DNA from: CAUTYU01 sp963545205
GTDB lineage: Bacteria; Desulfobacterota; Desulfovibrionia; Desulfovibrionales; Desulfomicrobiaceae
Assembly: GCA_963545205.1 (NCBI GenBank)
Contig: CAUUHW010000010.1
Coordinates: forward strand, 1 to 64,000
Length of the DNA: 64,000 nucleotides
Direction of reading: 5' to 3'
In this document: positions 25,754 to 34,442 of the stretch, piece after piece
Layout: each line of letters begins with the position of its first letter
Position numbering within the stretch: the first letter of the stretch is position 1
Position numbers and translations under genes: made by a program
The notes under the pieces: model-generated
What the model was told of the DNA's origin: nothing
Databases searched by the model: none
Seen by the model: only the letters and a program-made list of their open reading frames with translations

Positions 25754-26554
25754 TTACCCGAAAAAATGAAAATACAGATTCAAAGCAACATACATCGGCA
25801 GGGCCAGAAGAAGACTGTCCAGCCGGTCAAGCAGACCGCCATGTCCGGGCAGGAGTTGGCCAGAATCTTTCACTCCGGCCCAGCGTTTCAGGCCGGATTC
25901 AAAGAAATCTCCCAACTGGGAGCTTATATTAACGGCCACACCCAAAAGAATAAAACTCCACATGGGAGCCTGCCCCCAGAAATATCCGACGCTCAAGGCC
26001 ACAACCAAACACAAAGCGCAACCACCAAAACTGCCGGCCCAGGTTTTTTTGGGGCTGATACCGGGCCAGATTTTTCTGTCCCCCCACAACCTTCCGCTAT
26101 AATACGCGCCGGCATCAGAGGCGAAAACACAGGCCAGGAAAATATATATTTCCAGGGCAGTCAGCCCCCGAAACAAATGCAGGGTACAGGGGATGTACAA
26201 AAAACCGACAAGCGGAACAAAAAAAAGAACCAGATTGGTGTCGTGCGAGGAGCGGGAGTAACAGGCCAGAAAATACAAGGCCAAAGCCCAGAACAAAAGC
26301 AAAAGAAGATAAAAAAGACCGGCCAGGCCCCAGGACAACGGGAGCAAAAAGCTGAGCGCGCTTCCTGCCAAAAGCACCCGGCTCAGACATTGATTGGTAT
26401 CGGTTGCCGAAAACAGGCGCAAAAATTCATGTAGACCAAGTACGGCAACCAGAGCCAAACCGCAATCAAGTACCCATGCTCCCTGCCTGATAATCAACAG
26501 AGCAACAGGCAACAGCAACGCGGCCGTGAGTAATCGTTTAGTGTGAGAGCTCAT
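25754..26554 (-). CDS. cdsA: Phosphatidate cytidylyltransferase
   Basis: An integral membrane enzyme making CDP-diacylglycerol from phosphatidate and CTP. 266 residues with about seven hydrophobic segments. The C-terminal signature is SGLKRWAGVKDSGQLLPGHG followed by GLLDRLDS. The start codon overlaps the uppS stop by 4 bases (ATGA), so the two are translationally coupled. It feeds the cardiolipin synthase at the left of the window with phospholipid precursor. Confidence 0.94.
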   Translation of the reverse strand: MSSHTKRLLTAALLLPVALLIIRQGAWVLDCGLALVAVLGLHEFLRLFSATDTNQCLSRVLLAGSALSFLLPLSWGLAGLFYLLLLLFWALALYFLACYSRSSHDTNLVLFFVPLVGFLYIPCTLHLFRGLTALEIYIFLACVFASDAGAYYSGRLWGDRKIWPGISPKKTWAGSFGGCALCLVVALSVGYFWGQAPMWSFILLGVAVNISSQLGDFFESGLKRWAGVKDSGQLLPGHGGLLDRLDSLLLALPMYVALNLYFHFFG

Positions 26555-27243
26555 ACCCCCTCCTGCAAAGTTCCAAAACGGCGGTTGCGGCCAGCAAAGT
26601 CAGCCAGTGCGCTTTCCAGTTCAGTCGGGGTGAAATCAGGCCAAAGCGTGCGGGTGAAATAGAGTTCGCTGTAGGCGGACTGAAACAATAAATAATTACT
26701 CAGGCGTTGTTCACCACTGGTACGAATAATTAAGTCCGGGTCCGGTTGACCGGCAGTGTACAGATAACGAGCCAGAACATCCGGTGTAAGGTCTTGCGGA
26801 GCCTGCCCGCTGCCCAGAAACAGACGGCAGGCACGGATGATTTCGTCCCGACCGGAATAATTCAGGGCCAGGTTCAGAGTTAGACGCTTTTCCTGCGGTT
26901 CAGCCTTACAGGCCCGCTCCAATATCCTTCTGGCCGGTTGAGGAATCTCGTCTGCTTCGCCAAGCAAAATCAGTTTGACCGAATTGGCCAGCAAAGAGGT
27001 TTCGGCCCGGGAAATAAACCTGGCCAGCAGATCAAACAGAAACCGCACTTCTTCAAGCGGCCGCTGCCAGTTTTCCTTGGAAAAAACGTACAGTGTCAGG
27101 TAGGGAATATTCAGCTCCAGACATTTTTCAATAATTTGCTGCGCTGTTTCCGCGCCCTGTACGTGTCCATCTGTCCGTTTCAGGCCACGCTGCCGGGCCC
27201 AACGCCCGTTTCCATCCATGATAATGGCCAGATGTTGCAACAT
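26551..27243 (-). CDS. uppS: Undecaprenyl diphosphate synthase
   Basis: A cis-prenyltransferase that makes the C55 lipid carrier for cell-wall and LPS synthesis, using isoprenoid units from the MEP pathway. The signature IIMDGNGRWARQRGLKRTDGH with the catalytic Asp is at the N-terminus; the C-terminal PDPDLIIRTSGEQRLSNYL and WPDF motifs are intact. 230 residues. It sits between frr and cdsA as usual for this group. Confidence 0.96.
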   Translation of the reverse strand: MLQHLAIIMDGNGRWARQRGLKRTDGHVQGAETAQQIIEKCLELNIPYLTLYVFSKENWQRPLEEVRFLFDLLARFISRAETSLLANSVKLILLGEADEIPQPARRILERACKAEPQEKRLTLNLALNYSGRDEIIRACRLFLGSGQAPQDLTPDVLARYLYTAGQPDPDLIIRTSGEQRLSNYLLFQSAYSELYFTRTLWPDFTPTELESALADFAGRNRRFGTLQEGV

Positions 27244-27247
27244 ACGG

Positions 27248-27802
27248 CTATATTTCCATTATCTCTGCTTCTTTGTCTGCCAGGGCCTGATCTGTGAGCT
27301 TGATATATTCATCAGTAATTTTTTGGATTTCCTCTTGCCCGCGATGCTGGTCATCTTCGGATATCTCTTTGTCATTTTTCATTTTTTTGAAAACATCGTT
27401 AAAGTCACGCCGCACGTTGCGGATCGCAACCTTGCAATCCTCAGCGTATCCTTTGGCCACCCTGCTCAGTTCCTTGCGCCGTTCCTCGGTGAGCACTGGA
27501 ATGGCAATGCGAATAATTTTTCCGTCATTCACCGGATTCAGACCCAGATCGGATTTCAAAATGGCCTTTTCCGCCAGGGCGAAAGCACCTTTATCCCAGG
27601 GTTGAATGGTAATCGTCCGGCTGTCCGGAGTGGCGATAGAAGCCAGTTGGTTGAGCGGAGTAGACGTGCCGTAATAATCAACCTTCAGACTGTCCACCAG
27701 AGAGGACGAAGCGCGTCCTGTGCGCAATTTGGCACATTCCCGCTGAAAATTTTCAATGGCCTTACCCATTTTTTCCCTGCATTCACGAAACTGTCCTTCC
27801 AC
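27248..27802 (-). CDS. frr: Ribosome recycling factor
   Basis: Splits post-termination ribosomes together with EF-G. 184 residues, the standard length. The N-terminal CREKMGKAIENFQRECAKLR and RTGRASSSLVDSL and the C-terminal helix end EISEDDQHRGQEEIQKITDE are typical. The start is GTG at 27802 with GGAGAA upstream; it follows pyrH by 2 bases. Confidence 0.96.
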   Translation of the reverse strand: MEGQFRECREKMGKAIENFQRECAKLRTGRASSSLVDSLKVDYYGTSTPLNQLASIATPDSRTITIQPWDKGAFALAEKAILKSDLGLNPVNDGKIIRIAIPVLTEERRKELSRVAKGYAEDCKVAIRNVRRDFNDVFKKMKNDKEISEDDQHRGQEEIQKITDEYIKLTDQALADKEAEIMEI

Positions 27803-27804
27803 GT

Positions 27805-28521
27805 TTATTCTCCTTGCACGTGTGTTCCTACATCTTCTCCCATCAGGGCGCGCTTAATACTGTTCTTTTCAAAAAGATTCAGCACCCGAACAGGCATATT
27901 ATTGTCCATACACAGCGAAATTGCCGCTGCGTCCATTACCTTGAGCTGGCGTTGCAATACTTCCAGAAAGGTGAGTTTGTTGAACATGATCGCGTCTGAA
28001 AATTTTTCCGGGTCTTTATCATACACGCCACTGACACGCGTAGCCTTGATAATCATCTCGGCTTTTAACTCCATACCCCGCAACACAGCCGCCGTATCCG
28101 TGGTAAAATACGGATTACCGGTTCCAGCCGCGCAAATCACCACCCGTCCTTTTTCCAAATGCCGCAGTCCACGACGGCGGATATAGGGCTCAGCCACTTC
28201 ATTAATGGTAAAAGCGGTCATCACCCGTGTTGCAACGCCAACTTTTTCCAGAGCGTCCTGCAGCCCAAGAGCATTCATAATCGTGGCCAGCATGCCAATA
28301 TTATCAGCAGAGGCCCTATCCATACCTGCGGCCGCAGAAGACAGGCCGCGAAAAATATTGCCGCCACCGACGACCACAGCCAACTGCACGCCCATATCCA
28401 CAATTTCAGCCAGCTGCTGACTGATGGCACGTATGACCTGTGGATTGATACCAAATTTTTCTTCCCCAGCCAAGGCCTCACCGCTCAGTTTAAGCAGCAC
28501 GCGAGAGTATTTTTTTTTCAT
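27805..28521 (-). CDS. pyrH: Uridylate kinase
   Basis: Converts UMP to UDP; a hexameric amino-acid-kinase-fold enzyme. KYSRVLLKLSGEALAGEEKF and VVGGGNIFRGLSSAAAGMDR are characteristic, followed by VVICAAGTGNPYFTTDTAA. The start is ATG at 28521 with AAGGGA upstream, rather than the TTG at 28536. 238 residues. A hairpin terminator separates it from tsf, so it may also have its own promoter or depend on read-through. Confidence 0.95.
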   Translation of the reverse strand: MKKKYSRVLLKLSGEALAGEEKFGINPQVIRAISQQLAEIVDMGVQLAVVVGGGNIFRGLSSAAAGMDRASADNIGMLATIMNALGLQDALEKVGVATRVMTAFTINEVAEPYIRRRGLRHLEKGRVVICAAGTGNPYFTTDTAAVLRGMELKAEMIIKATRVSGVYDKDPEKFSDAIMFNKLTFLEVLQRQLKVMDAAAISLCMDNNMPVRVLNLFEKNSIKRALMGEDVGTHVQGE

Positions 28522-28534
28522 GGACTGTCCCTTC

Positions 28535-28560
28535 AAAAAAAAAGGGAGCTTAACGCCCCC
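28535..28560 (-). terminator. Terminator or attenuator between tsf and pyrH
   Basis: On the minus strand GGGGGC (28560-28555) and GCTCCC (28549-28544) form a stem with loop GTTAA, followed by nine T (28543-28535). It lies inside the operon just before the pyrH ribosome binding site, so it probably lets the highly expressed rpsB-tsf pair exceed the downstream genes. Confidence 0.8.
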
Positions 28561-28575
28561 CGTTTTTGTCGTTTT

Positions 28576-29169
28576 TTATTCGCCTAAGGTCATTCTGTAA
28601 AAATTGCCGATCTGGATATTTTCCCCCAGAACCGCAATCAGGTCGGTTATCAGATCGCCGACCTTCTTGGAGTCGTCCTTGATAAAGGTCTGCTCCATCA
28701 AACAGACTTCCTGATAGAATTTTTTCACCCGGCCTTCCATAATTTTGGCCGCGATATTTTCCGGCTTGCCTTCTTCCTTAGCCTGATTCAGATAAATCTG
28801 TTTTTCCTTTTCCAAAATCTGTGGGTCCAGTTCTTCCGGGGTCACGCACAGCGGACTGGTCGCCGCGACCTGCATGGCCAGATCCTTGGCCAGAGCCTGA
28901 AACCTGTCGTTTTTGGCCACAAAATCAGTTTCACATTGCAGACTGACCAATGTCGCCAGTTTGCCGTTATTATGGATATAGGAACCAATAACACCTTCTG
29001 CGGTTTCCCGTCCGGCCCGTTTCTGGGCTTTGGCCAGTCCTTTTTCCCGCAGGTAGGCAATGGCTTTTTCTTCGTCTCCGTTACATTCAGCCAGGGCTTT
29101 TTTACAATCCATCATGCCCACACCGGTCTTTTCCCGCAGGGTTTTTACCATGCTCGCGCTAATCGCCAT
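28576..29169 (-). CDS. tsf: Elongation factor Ts
   Basis: The nucleotide exchange factor of EF-Tu. The N-terminal UBA-like domain is MVKTLREKTGVGMMDCKKAL; the EF-Tu contact motif TDFVAKNDRF follows around residue 80. At 197 residues it is a short form, close to the Thermus length and well below the about 283 residues of E. coli; the C-terminal end YQEVCLMEQTFIKDD is complete, so this is not a truncation. The start overlaps the rpsB stop by one base. Confidence 0.95.
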   Translation of the reverse strand: MAISASMVKTLREKTGVGMMDCKKALAECNGDEEKAIAYLREKGLAKAQKRAGRETAEGVIGSYIHNNGKLATLVSLQCETDFVAKNDRFQALAKDLAMQVAATSPLCVTPEELDPQILEKEKQIYLNQAKEEGKPENIAAKIMEGRVKKFYQEVCLMEQTFIKDDSKKVGDLITDLIAVLGENIQIGNFYRMTLGE

Positions 29170-29930
29170 TATTTCTGCTCCTCTTGCGTTTTTTCTTCAA
29201 CAGTTTCTGTCTGTTCCCCGTCTTTTCCTTCCGGCCCACTGTCCTTGCGCCGGGCCGCGCCTTCCAGACAGGCATCAGCCATCGCGGCAGTAAACAGCTT
29301 GATAGCCCGAATGGCATCATCATTGCCGGGAATCAGAAAATCAATCAGATCAGGATCACAGTTGGTATCAACAACAGCAACCACCGGAATACCAAGTTTG
29401 CGGCATTCCTTGATTGCGATTTCTTCCTTTTTGGGATCAATGATAAACACCGCGCCCGGAATCTGCTCCATGTGCTTGATACCACCAATGTTGTCTTCCA
29501 GCTTACCCATTTCCCGCTGCATATAGGTGATTTCCTTTTTGGGGAAACGGTTGATGCTGCCATCTTCAAACATCTGCTCAATATTTTTCAAGCGGTCGAT
29601 GGTCTTTTTAATGGTCTGAAAATTGGTCAACGTGCCGCCCAGCCAGCGATGAGCCACATAATACATACCAGCTCTGGCCGCTTCAGTGCGGATAACGTCC
29701 TGGGCCTGACGCTTGGTGCCGATAAACATCACCTTTTGGCCACTGGCAACAATGTCGGCAATAAAATCATGGGCAGTGCGAAACATTTTGATTGTTTGCT
29801 GCAAGTCAATAATATGAATGCCTTTTCTGGCTCCGAAAATATAGGGTTTCATTTTCGGATTCCAACGCCGTGTCTGATGACCAAAATGAACACCTGTTTC
29901 CAGCATGTCCTTCATACTTACATACGCCAT
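29169..29930 (-). CDS. rpsB: 30S ribosomal protein S2
   Basis: 253 residues with the S2 signatures GVHFGHQTRRWNPKMKPYIF and PGAVFIIDPKKEEIAIKECR. A strong AAAGGAGA ribosome binding site precedes the ATG. It is the first gene of the nine-gene operon that links translation (rpsB, tsf, frr), nucleotide (pyrH), lipid carrier (uppS, cdsA, dxr), envelope stress (rseP) and tRNA modification (tsaB) genes. Confidence 0.97.
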   Translation of the reverse strand: MAYVSMKDMLETGVHFGHQTRRWNPKMKPYIFGARKGIHIIDLQQTIKMFRTAHDFIADIVASGQKVMFIGTKRQAQDVIRTEAARAGMYYVAHRWLGGTLTNFQTIKKTIDRLKNIEQMFEDGSINRFPKKEITYMQREMGKLEDNIGGIKHMEQIPGAVFIIDPKKEEIAIKECRKLGIPVVAVVDTNCDPDLIDFLIPGNDDAIRAIKLFTAAMADACLEGAARRKDSGPEGKDGEQTETVEEKTQEEQK

Positions 29931-30025
29931 ACTCTTCTCCTTTGGGTTAAACCTCCGTTTCCACTAACAGCCCTTTCGGCCACCCGCAGCGCCTTTGGAA
30001 ACGTGTGAATTTTGTAAAACAGATA

Positions 30026-30054
30026 TTTGTAGCCAATATCTTTTTGGTTTGCAA
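30026..30054 (-). promoter_or_regulatory. Candidate rpsB promoter
   Basis: On the minus strand TTGCAA (30054-30049), 17 bases, then TACAAA (30031-30026). This leaves a leader of about 90 bases before rpsB. The rest of the 300-base region between rpsB and the plus-strand yajL-like gene holds no gene that I can support. Confidence 0.45.
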
Positions 30055-30229
30055 GGGAAAAATTCATTTTAACCGCGGTCAGCGCAGACCACTCCGGGCA
30101 ACAAGCATCCACTTCAGGTAAAAAATGATGAATGGCCTGAGACCGAAAAAATTTGCTATCTGTCATGATTTTCGCTATCAATTTTTATACAGTAAAACTC
30201 ATTTCTTATACGAGGTATGGAGGAAAATC

Positions 30230-30781
30230 ATGAATAAAAACGTATTAGTCCCCTTGGCCAACGGCTTTGAAACCATAGAAGCCCTTGCTGTGGTTGATGT
30301 GTTCCGAAGAGCGGGCATTACCGTGGACACGGCTGCTTTGGGAGAGGATTTACAGGTCCTTTCTTCCCATAATATCCTTGTGACCGCGGATATGCTTTTG
30401 TCTGATTGCGTGGGTAAAAGCTATGACCTCATTGTCCTTCCCGGCGGTTTGAAGGGTTCTGAAAACCTGAGAGATTCTGCCCAGGTGGTGGACATGCTCA
30501 AAAAACAGAACCAGGAGAATAAACTTTACGCTGCCATCTGCGCGGCTCCGGCCCTGGTTTTGGAACATCACGGTTTACTGGAAGGCAAAAAGGCAACCTG
30601 CTTTCCTGCCATGCTGGATCAACTGCCTGCAGATAAACGCCGGAACGAGCCTGTGGTGGTCTCAAAAAACTGTGTCACCAGCCAGGGAGCCGGACATTCT
30701 GTTGCCTTTGCGCTTGCCCTGCTGGAACAGGTGGCCGGTTCCATGCCCCGCCAGCAAGTGGAAAAGACGCTGGGTTTATAG
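30230..30781 (+). CDS. DJ-1/PfpI family protein (YajL/ThiJ-like)
   Basis: 183 residues. The N-terminal VLVPLANGFETIEALAVVDV carries the conserved Glu, and the nucleophile elbow YAAICAAPALVLEHHGLL carries the conserved Cys. The C-terminal SQGAGHSVAFALALLEQV is also typical. Family members act as protein or glyoxal deglycase-type stress enzymes or chaperones; the exact activity is debated. The start at ATG 30230 has GGAGG in place (ATGGAGGAAAATC). Monocistronic, with a terminator immediately after. Confidence 0.9.
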   Translation: MNKNVLVPLANGFETIEALAVVDVFRRAGITVDTAALGEDLQVLSSHNILVTADMLLSDCVGKSYDLIVLPGGLKGSENLRDSAQVVDMLKKQNQENKLYAAICAAPALVLEHHGLLEGKKATCFPAMLDQLPADKRRNEPVVVSKNCVTSQGAGHSVAFALALLEQVAGSMPRQQVEKTLGL

Positions 30782-30793
30782 GGTCTGAAAAAA

Positions 30794-30813
30794 GGGAGCA
30801 GTTTCCTGCTCCC
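30794..30813. terminator. Bidirectional terminator between the yajL-like gene and cydB
   Basis: GGGAGCAG (30794-30801) and CTGCTCCC (30806-30813) enclose TTTC, flanked by A and T runs. The genes on both sides converge on it. Confidence 0.85.
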
Positions 30814-30841
30814 TTTCAGTCAGCAACAATCAGCCGTTTCG

Positions 30842-31867
30842 CTAGTAAGCCTCTTCATAATCAAGGTCTTTTCGGCTCAGACGATGGCTGAATGTCTTGT
30901 ACACCCAAGCCTGATAAAACAAAACAAGCGGCACAAAAACCAGGACAACACCCAGCATGATTTTTAAGGTCAGCGGACTGGAAGCGGAATTGTAGATGGT
31001 CAGGCTGAAGTGCGGATCAAGACTTGAGGGTAACAGCGCAGGAAAAAGACCAATCACCGCGCACAGGGCACTGCCGCCAATTGTCAAAGCTGAACCGGCC
31101 CAGGCCGACCAGTATCGTCCCGCGTACAGATTCCGGCCTCCAATATACAGACCAAGAAACGGCAGAAGCAAAAGCACAGCCAGATACGGACGGGCCAGAT
31201 AATTGCCATTGACCTTGGTCAACAGCAAGGTAATCAGCAAGAAAACTCCTGTATAAACAGCGACTGGCAGCCATAATTTTCTGGCCATGCCTGCCGCCCG
31301 TTCATGCAGATCACCTCCGCTGCGTAAGGCCAGCCAGATAGCTCCGTGCGTAGCAAAAAGCAGAACAAAAAAAACTCCTCCGGCCAGACCGTAGGGGTGA
31401 AGGAGCTGAAATACATTGGCATGAATAACGCCGTCAGCATCAATCGGCAGCCCGTAAAAAATATTGGCAAAGGCCACGCCAAAGAGCAGGGCCGGCAAAA
31501 AGCTGCCCAGAGTCATGGCCCCGTCCCAGATTTTCCGCCAGCAGGCAGATTCAACCTTGCTGCGAAATTCAAAGGCCACGCCGCGGAAAATCAGCGCGAA
31601 AAGAAGCAGCATCAGGGCTGTGTACAACCCGCTGAACATTACGGCGTATGTGACCGGAAAAGCCGCAAAGGTAACTCCGCCAGCAGTAATCAGCCAGACT
31701 TCGTTGCCATCCCAGAATGGCCCCATCGCGTTATAGATAATCCGTCTGTCTTCTTCTGTCCTGCCCAGAAAAGGCAGTAACGATCCCAGTCCAAGGTCAA
31801 ATCCGTCCAGAATAAAATACAGCCCCCACAACACGCCCCAAAGAACAAACCACAGTGTTTCCAGCAT
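30842..31867 (-). CDS. cydB: Cytochrome bd quinol oxidase subunit II
   Basis: 341 residues, about eight transmembrane helices. It begins MLETLWFVLWGVLWGLYFIL followed by DGFDLGLGSLLPF, the usual start of CydB, and contains GPFWDGNEVWLITAGGVTFA. The GGAGG-preceded ATG at 31867 fixes the start. With CydA it reduces O2 with menaquinol, a common oxygen defence in sulfate reducers. No cydCD is nearby. Confidence 0.96.
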   Translation of the reverse strand: MLETLWFVLWGVLWGLYFILDGFDLGLGSLLPFLGRTEEDRRIIYNAMGPFWDGNEVWLITAGGVTFAAFPVTYAVMFSGLYTALMLLLFALIFRGVAFEFRSKVESACWRKIWDGAMTLGSFLPALLFGVAFANIFYGLPIDADGVIHANVFQLLHPYGLAGGVFFVLLFATHGAIWLALRSGGDLHERAAGMARKLWLPVAVYTGVFLLITLLLTKVNGNYLARPYLAVLLLLPFLGLYIGGRNLYAGRYWSAWAGSALTIGGSALCAVIGLFPALLPSSLDPHFSLTIYNSASSPLTLKIMLGVVLVFVPLVLFYQAWVYKTFSHRLSRKDLDYEEAY

Positions 31868-31880
31868 CCGCTTTTCCTCC

Positions 31881-33191
31881 TTATACCTGAACAGCTTCAG
31901 GGCCTTTGCGGCTATATGTATACAACAGAAAAATATCAACAGCGCCAAGCAGAGCATAAATCAGCGTCAAAGCAACCAGGGAAAAACCAACCTGACCCAC
32001 TGTCACCGGAGAAACAGCGTCTGAAGTACGCATCATGCCGTACACAATCCAGGGTTGTCTGCCGACTTCCGCCAGAACCCAGCCAGCCTGGATCGCGATA
32101 TAGGGTAAAGGAATGGCCAGAATAAAAGCTTTCAGCAACAACGGATATTTTTCTATGGAATTCCTTTTCAACCAGCCAATCCCAGCCAGCAGCGGGAACA
32201 AAAAAGCGAGCCCAATCATAATCCGAAACGACAGAAAACAGATCATAACCGGCGGTCTGTCTTCCCTGGGAAAATCTTTTAAGCCGACAACCTTGGCTGC
32301 CGGATCATGGAAGGCGAGCAGGCTCAAGCCGCTTGGGATTGGCAGCAGTTCAACCAGATTGCGTTCATTGGCCGGATCAGGAATGGAAAAAAGATACTGC
32401 GGCGCATGGCTTCTGGTTTCCCAATGCGATTCCATGGCCGCCAGCTTGGTGGGCTGGACATTAGCAACTTCCGCGCCGTGCATATGCCCCTGCACAATAA
32501 GAAAAACAGAAAGAACAAAAGAAAAAACTGCCGCCAGACGAAATGATTTCTTAAAAAAATCCAGTTCATTTCTGCGCAGTAGATGATAGGAGCTGATACC
32601 GAGAATAAAAAAACCAGCCAGCAGCCAAGCACTGGACAGAGTATGCAGAATCTGCTGCCAGGCAAAGCTGTTGGTTATCACCGCGTAAAAATTATCCAAC
32701 TCTGCCCGGCCATTACGAATAACGTAGCCAACCGGATTTTGCATAAAACCATTGGCAATCAAAATCCAGATTCCTGAAAGATTGGAAGCAAAAGCAACAA
32801 GACAGATACTCAGGGCGTGGACTTTGGGAGATAATTTTTCCCAGCCGAAAACCCAAACAGCAATAAAGGTTGATTCCAGAAAAAAGGCTGCTGTTGCTTC
32901 TATGGCCAAAAGAGAGCCAAAGATATCACCTACGTATTTGGAATAATTTGACCAATTTGTTCCAAACTGAAATTCCAGGGTAATGCCTGTTACCACTCCA
33001 AGCGCAAAATTGATTAAAAACAGTTTCCCCCAGAATTTTGCCATTCGCTTATATGTTTCATCGCCGGTACGGACATATTTTGTTTCCATGACCGCAACCA
33101 AAACAGATAATCCCAGGGTCAAGGGAACAAAAATAAAATGAAACATGGTGGCCATGGCAAATTGCAGCCGTGACAAGAATAACGCGTCCAT
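31881..33191 (-). CDS. cydA: Cytochrome bd quinol oxidase subunit I
   Basis: 436 residues, the haem-carrying subunit. FLSRLQFAMATMFHFIFVPL (axial His of haem b595 region), FWGKLFLINFALGVVTGITL (with EFQFGTNWS) and GWVLAEVGRQPWIVYGMMRT are diagnostic. The Q-loop region is short, as in the compact CydA type. GGAGGATC precedes the ATG at 33191. The stop lies 13 bases before the cydB start. A broken HEAT-repeat gene precedes it on the same strand. Confidence 0.96.
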   Translation of the reverse strand: MDALFLSRLQFAMATMFHFIFVPLTLGLSVLVAVMETKYVRTGDETYKRMAKFWGKLFLINFALGVVTGITLEFQFGTNWSNYSKYVGDIFGSLLAIEATAAFFLESTFIAVWVFGWEKLSPKVHALSICLVAFASNLSGIWILIANGFMQNPVGYVIRNGRAELDNFYAVITNSFAWQQILHTLSSAWLLAGFFILGISSYHLLRRNELDFFKKSFRLAAVFSFVLSVFLIVQGHMHGAEVANVQPTKLAAMESHWETRSHAPQYLFSIPDPANERNLVELLPIPSGLSLLAFHDPAAKVVGLKDFPREDRPPVMICFLSFRIMIGLAFLFPLLAGIGWLKRNSIEKYPLLLKAFILAIPLPYIAIQAGWVLAEVGRQPWIVYGMMRTSDAVSPVTVGQVGFSLVALTLIYALLGAVDIFLLYTYSRKGPEAVQV

Positions 33192-33213
33192 AACCTGATC
33201 CTCCTTGAACAAT

Positions 33214-33812
33214 CTATTGCTTTATTTTCCGCAAACTTTCTCCTGCCTGCTTTCCCAATGTAACAGTCTGAAACCGTCCATTCCAGAACAGGGTATACGT
33301 CCGTGTGTCATGAACCATGGCCTGTAAAAAAATGCTCGCCGCGTCCATTTGAATAGCAGCAAGCATACAGGCCAAGAATCTCCGCGTCCTGTTCTTCCAC
33401 AAAAACGGTCTGTAAAAACCTGCCAGCTTTGCCAGCCAATTCCGGCCGCACCGCGGCAATCCGGGCCAAGTCCCAAAATGCTCCCCGCCGCAGCGGCAGA
33501 TATTCCAAAAAATTATCAGGCCCGGCAGGATGATATAAATATGGGCCAAACCTTTATGGCAGACCATGATTTCTCCCATGGCCTCTGGTGCGCCCCAGCC
33601 AATCCCCCCGAATTCATCGTTCAGAGTCCACATCAACCTGCGCATCACTGTACAGGCTTTTTCCAGCTTTTTTTCCGCCAGATCTGACATAACCTGGCCG
33701 GATCGTATTTTCTTACTTCTTGACTCTGTTGTGCAAAATCTTTTCTGGCCAGCAAGTCATGGACAATTTGCTTTAATAACCGCCCGCCCGGGTCATTTTT
33801 TGAATCTGGCAT
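33214..33812 (-). pseudogene. Decayed HEAT-repeat gene upstream of cydAB
   Basis: Frames spliced together read MPDSKNDPGGRLLKQIVHDL, then MSDLAEKKLEKACTVMRRL with MWTLNDEFGGIGWGAPEAMG and EIMVCHKGLAHIY, then LPLRRGAFWDLARIAAVRPE, then AAIQMDAASIFLQAMVHDTR. This matches the HEAT-like protein that sits next to cydAB in Desulfovibrio. At least three frame changes occur, so no complete product can be made. The role of the intact protein in bd oxidase assembly or function is not established. Confidence 0.75.
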
Positions 33813-33847
33813 AAAATACTCTCTTTTGAAGCTGAGTCAGAAATAAA

Positions 33848-33869
33848 AAATGGGAGTAAGCCCCCATTT
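33848..33869. terminator. Hairpin terminator downstream of fur
   Basis: AAATGGG (33848-33854) pairs with CCCATTT (33863-33869). On the minus strand it follows the fur-like gene and is trailed by T-rich sequence. Confidence 0.65.
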
Positions 33870-33899
33870 CCAATATGTTGCACCAATAATGTAAAGGAA

Positions 33900-34292
33900 C
33901 TATATCTTTTCCTGACAAGATTCACAAAGTCCGTAAAATTCAAGGTGAAAACCGGAAATATTTTTTATTGGCTGCGTCTTTTCTTCAATGGCGGACAAAT
34001 CAAACTCCAGATTGAGATCACGAATACAGCCACATTTTGTACACCGGAGATGATAGTGCTTACTTGTGTCTCCATCAAAACGCTTCTGAGAACCAGCCAC
34101 ATCCAGTTTCAAAATCACACCGGCATCGCTCAGTATTTCCAGATTACGGTAAACTGTTCCCAAACTTATACGCGGCAACCGTTCGCGAACGATATTATAA
34201 ATTTCATCCGCGCTGGGATGTGTTTTCAACTTTCTGAGTTCTTCCAGTATCACCTTGCGCTGCTTGGTTAATTTTAACTGAGAGGATAACAT
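33900..34292 (-). CDS. Fur-family metalloregulator
   Basis: 130 residues. An N-terminal winged helix (LKLTKQRKVILEELRKLKTH, SLGTVYRNLEILSDAGVILK) is followed by the metal-binding dimer domain with SKHYHLRCTKCGCIRDL and the second cysteine pair LCESCQEKI. It could be Fur, PerR or a related regulator; the missing downstream target genes do not decide. GGAAAG precedes the start. It stands alone between amiC and the HEAT pseudogene. Confidence 0.9.
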   Translation of the reverse strand: MLSSQLKLTKQRKVILEELRKLKTHPSADEIYNIVRERLPRISLGTVYRNLEILSDAGVILKLDVAGSQKRFDGDTSKHYHLRCTKCGCIRDLNLEFDLSAIEEKTQPIKNISGFHLEFYGLCESCQEKI

Positions 34293-34442
34293 ATTTTGAT
34301 TCTTTCCTTAAAAATATTTTTTTAAGAAGAGTTACTAATCTTATATTTACCAGTCAAGATTTTTTACCTTATCGGCAATTCTAAAATCTTTCAAAATTTC
34401 ACCCCTCCCCAACATACCAGCACACCATGACTTTCCAACAAA

